Source: DASQHW01 sp038209365 (GTDB lineage: Bacteria; Actinomycetota; Acidimicrobiia; IMCC26256; PALSA-610). From it: a DNA stretch of 21,269 nucleotides. The notes under the pieces are model-generated. The model saw only the letters and a list, made by a program, of their open reading frames with translations. It had not been told where the DNA came from and ran no database searches. Shown here piece by piece: positions 14,906 to 21,269 of this stretch (position 1 is the stretch's first letter; each line of letters starts with the position of its first letter). The stretch is taken from contig JBBQXS010000063.1 of the NCBI GenBank assembly GCA_038209365.1, forward strand, positions 1 through 21,269, read 5' to 3'. The translations under genes were made by a program, and so were the position numbers.

Positions 14906-16564
14906 CTATTGCTCAGCTGGTCTTGGTTCGGCGGCCCGCGTCGCGAACGCCGCCGCGTGGGAACGGCTTCGGAGACCGAGCTTCGAGAGAATTCGGCCGA
15001 CGTGGTGCTCCACAGTCTTCGGGCTGATGAACAGACGCGCGCCGATGTCGACGTTCGTCAGCCCGTGACCGAGCAACTCGAGCACCTCCGTCTCGCGCTT
15101 TGTCAGGGCAGTGCGGCCCTTCGGACCGGTCCGCGCGGGCCCGCCCAGCGACCGCAGCAGCGCGGCCGTTTCGTCGGCGTCGCGGCGTGCGGAGAGCTCT
15201 TCGAACGACGCCAACGCGGCCGTTGCTTCGGCGATGGCAACATCGGGAGAGACCCACGCAAGTGCGCGCGCGAGCTCGAGACGCGTACGGGCGAGGTCCA
15301 CTGGCGCCTGAGCACGTGCAAAAAGCAGGAGCGCTTGGTGAAAGCACGCTCGGGCGTCGCCGCCGCCGGTCGCGACGCAGAGCTTGCCGCGTGTGAGCGC
15401 GGCGACGGCCTTGATGAAGTCGCTCGACTGGTTGCGCGCGAGATCGCTCAGCCGATCCCCGACATCGGTCGCGACCTCGAGTGCTCCCGAAGCAATGTGG
15501 ACGTCGACAAGCAGCGCAAGCAGGGGACCCTCGACGGCATCCTCGTGGTGGCCGTCGAGGGTGCGCTCGAGCAGGTCTCTCGCGAGCGCCGTCTCACCGC
15601 GAGCAAGGTGCAGACCAACGAGAGGACGGACGGCGTCTTCGTGATATTCGAGTCCGGCGAGTAGCTCGGCCGCATCTTCGATCCGGCCCTGGCGCATTCG
15701 CAACTCCGCGAGCCGACAGAACGCAGTGCCGCGGAGGTAAAAGTCGCTCGAAGACAAGATCTGCGCGGCGCGGAGCAGTTCCTGTTCCGCCTCGGCCCAC
15801 CGACCGGCGGCGATCAAGATACCGCCGTAGTGCGCGCGGCAATAGCCCGCGACCGCGCCGAGCTTGCGGCTACGCACGAAATCATCGGCCGCGCGCAGCC
15901 ATTGCTCGGCCCGCACGATGTCGTTGGTTCGGTCGCAGATGTGGAACAGGCCGCAGAAGACGCCTTCGACGACGGAAAGGTCCTCGACGTCGCCCGCGCA
16001 GACGCCGGCGAGTGCCGCGTCCATATAGACGAGTCCTTCGTCTGTGAACCCGGAACACACGAGCATGATGCCGAGACATACGAGCGCCTCGCACTCGAGG
16101 TCACAGTCGCCGTAGCGACGCGCCGTGGCGATCACGGCGAGGTAGGAACGTTTCTGGGCCTCGAGATCGCTGCCGGCCCTGGCTTCGGCCAGGAGGACCC
16201 ACCCGTGCTCGTTGCCGCCCTCGCTGGCTTGTAGCAGGAGGCTGCGCGCTCGCTCGACCCAACCGCGGTAGACGGCCCAGTCGCCGACGAGCGACCCACG
16301 GAACCAACCGAGCGTCCGCGCCGCTCGCGCGGCGTCGAGCAGCTTGGCCTCTCGGCGGTACGCCGCGTAGGCGCGTTCGTAAGTGGTCATCGCCTCGGCG
16401 TAGTCGCCGGCGAGGTGGATCGCCTTGGCCAACCCCTCCAAAGCCTCGCCACCGGCACTCTCCTCGGCGGCCTGCTCATATGCCCGGCGAGCGGCGTCCG
16501 CATCCCCGCGGCGATACGCCTCACGCCCTTCGCGGATCAGCACGTCAACAGACGCCGCACTCAC
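14906..16564 (-). CDS. TPR-LuxR family transcriptional regulator
   Basis: The 552-residue protein is TPR-like helical repeats over about residues 1-470 (for example LIREGREAYRRGDADAARRA, LAKAIHLAGDYAEAMTTYER) and a C-terminal LuxR/GerE helix-turn-helix in the last 70 residues: LTKRETEVLELLGHGLTNVD, then IGARLFISPKTVEHHVGRIL. It lacks the P-loop ATPase of the full MalT/LAL regulators, so it is a cut-down form. The likely start is GTG at 16564; the frame is open to 16732, but that stretch crosses a dispersed repeat. No strong Shine-Dalgarno is visible. It lies upstream of the diiron MBL-fold gene on the same strand and could regulate it; the divergent heme-binding operon shares its upstream region. 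Confidence 0.88.
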   Translation of the reverse strand: MSAASVDVLIREGREAYRRGDADAARRAYEQAAEESAGGEALEGLAKAIHLAGDYAEAMTTYERAYAAYRREAKLLDAARAARTLGWFRGSLVGDWAVYRGWVERARSLLLQASEGGNEHGWVLLAEARAGSDLEAQKRSYLAVIATARRYGDCDLECEALVCLGIMLVCSGFTDEGLVYMDAALAGVCAGDVEDLSVVEGVFCGLFHICDRTNDIVRAEQWLRAADDFVRSRKLGAVAGYCRAHYGGILIAAGRWAEAEQELLRAAQILSSSDFYLRGTAFCRLAELRMRQGRIEDAAELLAGLEYHEDAVRPLVGLHLARGETALARDLLERTLDGHHEDAVEGPLLALLVDVHIASGALEVATDVGDRLSDLARNQSSDFIKAVAALTRGKLCVATGGGDARACFHQALLLFARAQAPVDLARTRLELARALAWVSPDVAIAEATAALASFEELSARRDADETAALLRSLGGPARTGPKGRTALTKRETEVLELLGHGLTNVDIGARLFISPKTVEHHVGRILSKLGLRSRSHAAAFATRAAEPRPAEQ

Positions 16565-16621
16565 GTTCCGATGATGGCACCGTCGTCGTTCGGTCGCCTC
16601 ACGCAATGACCGCCTTCGGCC

Positions 16622-16680
16622 GTCAAGAATGCCGAGCAAGGTTCGCGAAGGGTTCGAAAGACGTCCCGCAAGGCCCGCTC
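16622..16680 (+). repeat. Dispersed intergenic repeat, copy 3
   Basis: It starts GTCAAG and reaches GGTTCGAAAG at 16651, exactly the spacing of copy 1. The core then matches copy 1 through CGCTC at 16680 with one change (CCCGCA for CCCACA). It lies between divergent genes. Confidence 0.75.
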
Positions 16681-16757
16681 GTTGGCGAGGTCTGCGACGC
16701 CTTCCCGGTTCAGGGCACGAACCCCACCTCACAGAGTGTTTCGAAAGCGCCGGGGGT

Positions 16758-16763
16758 TATCGT
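16758..16763 (+). promoter_or_regulatory. -10 box for a leaderless transcript of the beta-barrel gene
   Basis: TATCGT ends 6 nt before the ATG at 16770. No Shine-Dalgarno lies at a usable distance and no clear -35 box is seen. Confidence 0.4.
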
Positions 16764-16769
16764 TTTCCG

Positions 16770-17447
16770 ATGAGCGGTCAGGGAGCTGTCCACGACTACG
16801 GATCCGACATCTACACCGAGGCTGACGGCAGCGACGACACTCTCGCGAACCTCGGTCCGCTCGGTCCCCTTGCCGGCATCTGGACGAGCGTCGAAGGGGC
16901 GGACGTCCATCCCATAGGTTCTGGGTCGGACGTCACAGGGCCGGTCGTCGACGGCGACGAGCACAACGTCTTCGTCGAGCGGTACGAGTTGCACCCCATC
17001 GACCGGCAGACCAACGGACCGCAGTTGTTCTACGGTCTGCGCTATCACACCCATATCGTCAAGCCGGGTGAAGTCGAGACCTTCCACGACCAGGTCGGGT
17101 ACTGGCTCTGGGAACCGGCCGCACGCACCGTTCTCCACACGCTGGCGATTCCGCGGGGCCAGGTTCTCCTGGCCATAGGCACAGCAGGACCGGATGCCAC
17201 CGAGTTCGAGGTCAGCGCGACGCTCGGTTCCGAGGTCGACGGCATCTTGTCGAACCCATTTCTCGACCGAGCCTTCCACACGGTCAGCTTCCGCATGCGC
17301 GTCACAGTCCACGACAATGGCACGTGGTCGTACGAGGAGCACACCGCGCTGCGCATCCCCGACCGCCAAGGTTTGGTCGATCACGTCGATCGCAACACGC
17401 TCAGGCGGATCGGCGCGCCAATACCCAACCCACTCGCGACTCATTGA
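16770..17447 (+). CDS. Heme-binding beta-barrel (nitrobindin/FABP-like) protein
   Basis: The 225-residue protein matches the actinobacterial heme-binding beta-barrel family related to nitrobindin (THAP4-like domain). Typical strings are LANLGPLGPLAGIWTS, VERYELHPIDRQTNGPQLFY, GLRYHTHIVKPGEVETFHDQ, VGYWLWEP and LAIPRGQVLLA. The barrel would hold ferric heme and handle NO or peroxynitrite-type chemistry in nitrobindins; the precise role in this branch is not proven. The start at 16770 leaves out an upstream open stretch (from 16629) that is only the dispersed repeat. ATG follows a TATCGT box at 6 nt. The next gene begins 11 bp after its stop, indicating an operon. Confidence 0.88.
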   Translation: MSGQGAVHDYGSDIYTEADGSDDTLANLGPLGPLAGIWTSVEGADVHPIGSGSDVTGPVVDGDEHNVFVERYELHPIDRQTNGPQLFYGLRYHTHIVKPGEVETFHDQVGYWLWEPAARTVLHTLAIPRGQVLLAIGTAGPDATEFEVSATLGSEVDGILSNPFLDRAFHTVSFRMRVTVHDNGTWSYEEHTALRIPDRQGLVDHVDRNTLRRIGAPIPNPLATH

Positions 17448-17458
17448 AGGTCGCGGAC

Positions 17459-18433
17459 ATGCCACGGCGTGAGCGTTCACACCCGGACCACCGCAGCGGC
17501 GTCGGCATCGATGATGTTCGGGAACTGGGTGCAGAACTCGACCGGGAGATCGTCGGGGACTTCATCGCTGTCGAGGACAGATCCGGTCGGTTTCTCGGCC
17601 GCCACCCGAGCGCAGGGCGTACCGCCGCCCTTGCCGAGGCCGTGGTCCGCCAAGAAGGGGCCCAGCAACTGGGCCTGGTCGCGTCGGGAGCGGCGTTCTG
17701 GTTGGTGATCTCCGCGGCCCCAATAGCAGTCGCAGTCGTGAGCCTCTACGGGCTGATCGTCGACCCCGGACGGGTGGCCAGCGACCTCGGAGACCTCGCG
17801 AACGCCGCACCCGCCTCGCTCGGTTTGCTAATTCGCGAACAGCTCCAGCGCGTGGCAGCCACCGATGGTACGCAGCTCACGATCGGGCTCATCATCTCCG
17901 TCGCTCTGGCGGTGTGGTCTGCTTCGGCCGGCATCTACAACCTCGACCGCGCCATCCGCGACGCGTACGGACTACGACGGCAGCGTTACGTCGACGCCCG
18001 CGCCCGCTCGTTGGCAGCGGCGGCCATCTTGGTCGTGGTGCTGGGCGCCATCGCGCTCATGACCGCGGCGACCCTCGCCCACTCGCGCGGCCTGCTCCCA
18101 CTGGCGGTGGGCGTTCCGTCCATCTTCGTTTGCATCGTCGCTGCTCTCACCGGCCTTTATCGCTTCGCCGTGGGTCAGCGCATGCGCCTGCGCGCGCTGC
18201 TCCCCGGTGCGGTCGCAGCCGCGGCGGGAATGATTGCCCTACTGATCGGCTTCGGCGCGTACGCGTCGGCCTCCACCCACTTCACCGCTGTCTACGGCGC
18301 GTTCGGCGCCGCGGTCATCGGCATGGTGGCCACGTACCTCGCGGTGTACGCGACCCTCCTGGGCGCGGTGCTGAACGTGGTACTTGCCCGAACTCGCCCG
18401 GGCCCGTCCGGGACAAGCGACTCACCCACCTAA
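17459..18433 (+). CDS. YihY/BrkB-family integral membrane protein
   Basis: The 324-residue protein has a charged cytoplasmic N-terminus of about 85 residues and about six membrane helices, such as SGAAFWLVISAAPIAVAVVS, LTIGLIISVALAVWSASAGI, AAAILVVVLGAIALMTAATL and FGAAVIGMVATYLAVYATLL. Between helices 2 and 3 it keeps the family string SASAGIYNLDRAIRDAYG followed by a basic stretch (LRRQRYVDARARS). GAAGG lies 8 nt before the ATG. It is the second gene of the operon with the heme-binding barrel. YihY/BrkB proteins have been described as virulence-factor-like transporters, but their activity is not settled. Its end is 23 bp from the convergent cyclase fusion gene. Confidence 0.85.
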   Translation: MPRRERSHPDHRSGVGIDDVRELGAELDREIVGDFIAVEDRSGRFLGRHPSAGRTAALAEAVVRQEGAQQLGLVASGAAFWLVISAAPIAVAVVSLYGLIVDPGRVASDLGDLANAAPASLGLLIREQLQRVAATDGTQLTIGLIISVALAVWSASAGIYNLDRAIRDAYGLRRQRYVDARARSLAAAAILVVVLGAIALMTAATLAHSRGLLPLAVGVPSIFVCIVAALTGLYRFAVGQRMRLRALLPGAVAAAAGMIALLIGFGAYASASTHFTAVYGAFGAAVIGMVATYLAVYATLLGAVLNVVLARTRPGPSGTSDSPT

Positions 18434-18456
18434 CGCGCGCGCATGACGCGGGCGCC

Positions 18457-19770
18457 TCAGGCGCTGGACGCGACGGCGAGCACCTGCCAGTCGCCGGGGA
18501 CGCCCTTGAGGGAATGACGGCCTCGGTCGTCGAACGCGATGCCGCTACCGGCAACCAGGTCGCGTACCGTCGACGACACATAGACCTCGCCGGCGCCCGC
18601 GAGCGCCGAGATCCTTGCGCCGATGTGCACGGCGATGCCCGCGACGTCATCGCCGCGCAGCTCGCATTCGCCCACGTGCAGTCCGGCGCGGACCCCGAGA
18701 TCGAGCTGACCCGCGGCGTCGACGATCGCCCGCGCGCACTTGATGCCTCGAGCGGGACCATCGAAGCGGGCAAGCACCCCGTCACCGGTGGATTTCACCA
18801 TGATGCCGCGGTGCCGTTCGATCTCCGCCTCTGCCGCGCGATCGTGCGCGTCGAGCAGCTCGCGCCAGCGCCGGTCGCCGAGCTCTGCGGCGCGGGGCGT
18901 GGAGTCGACGATATCGGTGAACAAGACCGTTGCGAGCACGCGATCGATGTCGACCGCTGGTTCCGGTCGCGACCCGGTGATGAACTCCTCGATGATGTCG
19001 AGCGCTTCGGCTTCGGCATCCGCGATGAGGCTGATGTGCCAGTCGCCCGGGAGCTCGACGCGACGGGCACCGGGAATCAGCTCGGCGAGTGCGACGGCCC
19101 TGCCCCGCTCGAGGATGGGATCGTCGCTGCGATGGATCACCAGCGTCGGGGCCGAGATCACCGGCAGAACGCCGCGTATGTCGTTGTCGAAATTCATGGC
19201 CATGAGGGCACGCGCCATCCGCGGGGACATCGAGTACCGCTCGAGCTTGGCGAGACGCTCGACGTCTCGTTCGCTCCCCACTCGCACGAGCACTGACATG
19301 ACCGCACCCGAACCCCAAGCGTTCTGGACCCACGGAAGCAGCGCCGAGCGGATCTCCTCGCTCGCCGGCGGGCCCACGCCTGCCTCCCAGAGCACCAACG
19401 ATGACACCCGATCCGGGTAGGTCGCCGCGAACATCGCGGACATGGAAGCACCTTCGGAGATACCGACCAGCGCCGCTCGTTCGATCTCCTCGGCATCCAT
19501 GACCGAACGGAGGTCGTCCATACGCTGCTCGAGCGTGGCCGGTTCCGAGATGCGATCCGAGAGTCCGACGCCCCGCTTCTCGATCTGCGTGACGCGCGAG
19601 AATCGCGCGAACCGATCGAAGATCCGGCCACTGTACGGCGGCTCCCACATCAGCTCGAGGTGTGTGGCGAACCCCGGCGTGACCACGACGTCGATCTGCC
19701 CGCGGTCGCTCCGGCAGTACGCGATGTTCACCTCGCCCGAATCCGCGTACCGGGTCTTCGGCCGATCCAC
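18457..19770 (-). CDS. Alpha/beta-hydrolase - class III cyclase fusion
   Basis: This 437-residue protein fuses an alpha/beta hydrolase (about 1-265) to a class III nucleotide cyclase (about 275-437). The hydrolase triad is visible: Ser105 in GISEG, Asp216/217 in HRSDDP, His245 in GDWHIS. The cyclase has FTDIVDST (D286) and VKSTGDGVLARF (K326, D330), so metal-binding and adenine-selecting residues are present and it should make cAMP. This fusion is common in actinobacteria; the hydrolase may sense a small ester or lactone. GTG at 19770 is preceded by TATTCT at exactly 7 nt and by no Shine-Dalgarno, so a leaderless mRNA is likely. It is divergent from the PPOX gene. Confidence 0.9.
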   Translation of the reverse strand: MDRPKTRYADSGEVNIAYCRSDRGQIDVVVTPGFATHLELMWEPPYSGRIFDRFARFSRVTQIEKRGVGLSDRISEPATLEQRMDDLRSVMDAEEIERAALVGISEGASMSAMFAATYPDRVSSLVLWEAGVGPPASEEIRSALLPWVQNAWGSGAVMSVLVRVGSERDVERLAKLERYSMSPRMARALMAMNFDNDIRGVLPVISAPTLVIHRSDDPILERGRAVALAELIPGARRVELPGDWHISLIADAEAEALDIIEEFITGSRPEPAVDIDRVLATVLFTDIVDSTPRAAELGDRRWRELLDAHDRAAEAEIERHRGIMVKSTGDGVLARFDGPARGIKCARAIVDAAGQLDLGVRAGLHVGECELRGDDVAGIAVHIGARISALAGAGEVYVSSTVRDLVAGSGIAFDDRGRHSLKGVPGDWQVLAVASSA

Positions 19771-19777
19771 GATTGCA

Positions 19778-19783
19778 AGAATA
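19778..19783 (-). promoter_or_regulatory. -10 box for a leaderless transcript of the hydrolase-cyclase gene
   Basis: On the minus strand TATTCT lies 7 nt before the GTG at 19770, the same box and spacing as the ArsR gene. The -35 region is weak. Confidence 0.45.
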
Positions 19784-19896
19784 CGCAGCCGTCGTGTTCG
19801 GGCTCGACAGCCGTCCGCAGCGGCGTGGTGTCCGGGATCGCCTGCTCATCGGCACCGATTCGCGCGTGCGGCCGGCGGCTCGACCAGAATCGCGGC

Positions 19897-20423
19897 GTGG
19901 CTACTTGGGCTCAGTTCGAGACCGAAGCCCCGGAGGTTGCCGCGGTCGCCACGCGACTGTGGCCCGGCGTCGTCGCATTGCATCGTCGCGAGCCCGTTCC
20001 CGAGGAGGCGTCGGTGTTCGCGATCAGCTATCTCGCCACGGTGCGACGCGACGGAAGTCCGCGCCTGCATCCGTTCTGCCCGATCCTGGCGGACGGGCGC
20101 TTGTTTGCAGCGATACCGCGGTCATCACCCAAGGGTTGGGACCTCCGTAGGCACCCTCGCTGCGCAATACACGCACTTCCCGGTCCCGAAGACGACGAGT
20201 TCTCCATCCGCGCTTCCGCACTCGAGGTGACGGACGACGCGCCGAAGCGGGCGCTGGTCCGCGACATCGTGGTGAACAGCCGAGTCGGCGGAATGATCAA
20301 GACGGTCTCGAACGACCCGCTCTTCGAGTTCGACTCGAACAGGTCGACGTCGCGCGGTGGCTCGACATCGGTCAACCCGGTACCCGTGCTGTTCGTCGTC
20401 AGTGGCGAGCCGTCGAAGACTGA
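19897..20423 (+). CDS. PPOX-fold (pyridoxamine 5'-phosphate oxidase-like) protein, frameshifted
   Basis: The protein opens VATWAQFETEAPEVAAVATR from GTG 19897 and carries the split-barrel flavin/F420-binding pattern ISYLATVRRDGSPRLHPFCP, ILADGRLFAAI, SPKGWDLRRHPRCAIHALPG. After NDPLFEFD (ending at 20334) the frame is lost. Skipping the two bases TC at 20335-20336 restores family-like text EQVDVARWLDIGQPGTRAVR followed by RQWRAVED and a TGA at 20421-20423. Neighbouring text suggests a codon such as CTC lost one base. If the shift is real, the protein has an unrelated tail continuing to 20532. With the repair it is 175 residues, usual for the family. No Shine-Dalgarno is visible; CAGAAT lies 6 nt before the GTG. 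Confidence 0.8.
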
Positions 20424-20504
20424 GGCTGGGGCGAGGCCACCGGCGTGTGTGTCCCTGTACGACCATCACGTCCTCGCCAACGAACGGTCGTCCCGCGTAA
20501 TCGT

Positions 20505-20510
20505 TAGTGT
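20505..20510 (+). promoter_or_regulatory. -10 box for a leaderless tadA transcript
   Basis: TAGTGT ends 6 nt before the GTG at 20517. There is no Shine-Dalgarno and no clear -35 box. Confidence 0.4.
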
Positions 20511-20516
20511 CGCTAT

Positions 20517-20996
20517 GTGCTCGACGAGGTGAGCTGGATGCGTGAGGCGCTCGCCGAGGCGCGCCGCGCGCCGGCACACGATGACGTGCCGATCGGCGCG
20601 ATCGTCGTGCAGCTCTCGACCGGCGTGGTCGTGGCCCGCGCACACAACACACGGGAGCGGGACCACGATCCGACCGCGCATGCCGAGCTCGTCGCGCTGC
20701 GCGACGCATCGGCGGCGGCAGGCACGTGGAGGCTCGCCGACCATGCGCTGGTCGTCACACTCGAACCGTGCCCGATGTGCGCGGGCGCGGTGTGGGCCGG
20801 CCGGCTGCCGCTGCTCGTGTTCGGAGCGGCGGATCCCAAGGCGGGTGCCGCCGGCAGCCTCTACAACCTCGCGGCCGACCCGCGGCTGAACCACGAGACC
20901 GAGATCGTGCCCGGTGTGCTCGCCGCCGAATGCGGCGCGCTGGTCACCGAGTTCTTCCGCCGGCGCAGAGGGAACGAGCAGCGGCACCGCGCGTAG
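20517..20996 (+). CDS. tadA: tRNA adenosine(34) deaminase TadA
   Basis: The 159-residue protein deaminates adenosine to inosine at the wobble position of tRNA-Arg(ACG). The zinc site and proton shuttle are H55-A-E57 in PTAHAELVALRDA and C85-P-M-C88 in TLEPCPMCAGAVWAGR. DDVPIGAIVV and FGAADPKAGAAGSLYNLAAD are typical TadA segments, and DPRLNH is the common substrate-binding stretch. The GTG start follows a TAGTGT box by 6 nt. The tRNA-Ser gene begins 47 bp downstream on the same strand, an arrangement often seen for tadA. Other cytidine/adenosine deaminases share the zinc motif, but length and the C-terminal segment point to TadA. Confidence 0.93.
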   Translation: MLDEVSWMREALAEARRAPAHDDVPIGAIVVQLSTGVVVARAHNTRERDHDPTAHAELVALRDASAAAGTWRLADHALVVTLEPCPMCAGAVWAGRLPLLVFGAADPKAGAAGSLYNLAADPRLNHETEIVPGVLAAECGALVTEFFRRRRGNEQRHRA

Positions 20997-21029
20997 CGAC
21001 AGAGCAGTAAGGGCGCTGCTTCCATCCCG

Positions 21030-21035
21030 TATCAT
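21030..21035 (+). promoter_or_regulatory. -10 box upstream of tRNA-Ser
   Basis: TATCAT matches the -10 consensus at five of six positions and ends 8 nt before the mature tRNA start. No clear -35 is visible, and the tRNA could also be read from the tadA promoter. Confidence 0.4.
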
Positions 21036-21043
21036 CTCGCCCC

Positions 21044-21128
21044 GGAGGGATGCGAGAGCGGCCGAATCGGATGGTCTCGAAAACCATTGTGGCGCAAGTC
21101 ACCGTGGGTTCAAATCCCACTCCCTCCG
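21044..21128 (+). tRNA. tRNA-Ser (anticodon CGA)
   Basis: The acceptor arm GGAGGGA (21044-21050) pairs with TCCCTCC (21121-21127), with discriminator G at 21128. The anticodon stem ATGGT/ACCAT encloses the loop CTCGAAA, giving anticodon CGA at 21078-21080, which reads UCG. A long variable arm and the T-arm GTGGGTTCAAATCCCAC are typical of serine tRNAs. The 3' CCA is not encoded. An IS481-type element begins 2 nt after the tRNA. Confidence 0.96.
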
Positions 21129-21129
21129 C
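21117..21129 (+). repeat. 13-bp direct repeat within the tRNA-Ser 3' end
   Basis: CCACTCCCTCCGC is identical to 139-151. Here it is the last 12 bases of tRNA-Ser plus one, and it directly abuts the IS end at 21130. Confidence 0.7.
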
Positions 21130-21269
21130 TGTGTGATGTGTCGCGACATCGGCGACGTATGTGTCAGGTCATCGTAGAGATCCAGCCGAGGGTTTGGGGT
21201 TGGTAGTCGCGGCTGGGGTCGAGGGTCAGGTGGCGGAGTGGTTCGCCGTTTGGGGTGACGATTCGGATG
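21130..21269 (-). mobile_element. IS481-type insertion sequence, 3' end (cut by window edge)
   Basis: The plus strand from 21130 reads TGTGTGA, then GACATCGGCGA (21145-21155) and ATGTGTCA (21159-21166), the mirror of the end at 104-138. A transposase C-terminus follows inside. The element has the same orientation as the fragment at 1-138. The outermost two bases of this end are uncertain; the adjoining 13-bp repeat supports 21130. Confidence 0.75.
21164..21269 (-). CDS. IS481-family transposase, C-terminal fragment
   Basis: The last 34 full codons end with HLTLDPSRDYQPQTLGWIST and then MT-stop, after IRIVTPNGEPLR. The string L..LTLDP.RDYQP is typical of the C-terminal tail of actinobacterial IS481-type DDE transposases, after the catalytic domain. 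The stop codon lies inside the terminal inverted repeat. The gene runs off the right edge. Whether it is the same copy whose N-terminus is at 1-71 is discussed in the findings. Confidence 0.65.
   Translation of the reverse strand, partial: IRIVTPNGEPLRHLTLDPSRDYQPQTLGWISTMT

Noticed and set aside
16565..16732. N-terminal extension of the TPR-LuxR gene
   Set aside because: It reads through the dispersed repeat and is low-complexity Arg-rich; family-like text begins at GTG 16564.
16629..16769. N-terminal extension of the heme-binding barrel protein
   Set aside because: Same reason: repeat-derived text; the family start fits ATG 16770.
17914..19296. Long plus-strand open frame of 460 codons
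   Set aside because: It overlaps the YihY/BrkB gene in another frame and lies antisense to the hydrolase-cyclase gene; it has no domain text. It is a high-GC shadow.
139..21129. Reading the window as a genomic island integrated at tRNA-Ser with 13-bp attachment sites
   Set aside because: The tRNA body lies on the wrong side of its repeat for a normal island, there is no integrase, and the repeats abut IS ends exactly, so an IS target duplication explains them better.
1..21269. CRISPR arrays, rRNA genes, riboswitches
   Set aside because: No regularly spaced direct repeats, rRNA sequence or recognisable riboswitch core was seen on reading.

Overview
This is a high-GC window with the gene style of an actinobacterium. 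The signs are large class III cyclase/ATPase/TPR regulators, a LuxR-TPR regulator, a conserved heme-binding beta-barrel protein, and several genes with no Shine-Dalgarno site but a TAnnnT box 6-7 nt before the start codon (leaderless layout). An Acidimicrobiia- or Thermoleophilia-like source is my inference; no marker gene here proves it.

Layout. Positions 1-138 hold the 5' end of an IS481-type insertion sequence. Then come a cyclase/NB-ARC/TPR regulator (185-2839, +), a cyclic-nucleotide-binding protein (3011-3625, -), a secreted phospholipase C-type lipoprotein (4035-5309, +), and a second cyclase/AAA/TPR regulator (5422-8773, -) with a one-base frameshift. A complete IS1595-type mobile element occupies 8915-11590. 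It has 36-bp inverted repeats, an exact 8-bp target duplication and several passenger genes. Next are a secreted seven-repeat beta-propeller protein (11819-13135, -), an ArsR/VOC operon (13338-14008, -), a diiron-type metallo-beta-lactamase-fold protein (14119-14826, -), a TPR-LuxR regulator (14906-16564, -), a heme-binding beta-barrel protein and a YihY/BrkB membrane protein in one operon (16770-18433, +), an alpha/beta-hydrolase/cyclase fusion (18457-19770, -), a PPOX-fold protein with a frameshift (19897-20423, +), TadA (20517-20996, +), and tRNA-Ser(CGA) (21044-21128, +). The window ends with the 3' end of an IS481-type element (21130-21269).

How parts fit together. Three proteins carry class III cyclase domains, and one cyclic-nucleotide-binding protein lies next to the first, so local second-messenger signalling is plausible. 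The ArsR gene has a perfect operator inside its own promoter and its stop overlaps the start of the VOC gene, so the pair is probably autoregulated.

The best candidates for something new are two. One is the IS1595-type element: its left terminal repeat appears to contain the promoter of its first gene, the transposase gene is coupled by ATGA to an unlisted 37-residue membrane protein, and it carries a divergent passenger cassette. The other is the arrangement at the window edges. Opposite ends of the same IS type sit at the two edges in the same orientation, each abutting the same 13-bp copy of the tRNA-Ser 3' end, as if one IS insertion joined the two edges. A short intergenic repeat containing GGTTCGAAAG also recurs at least three times.
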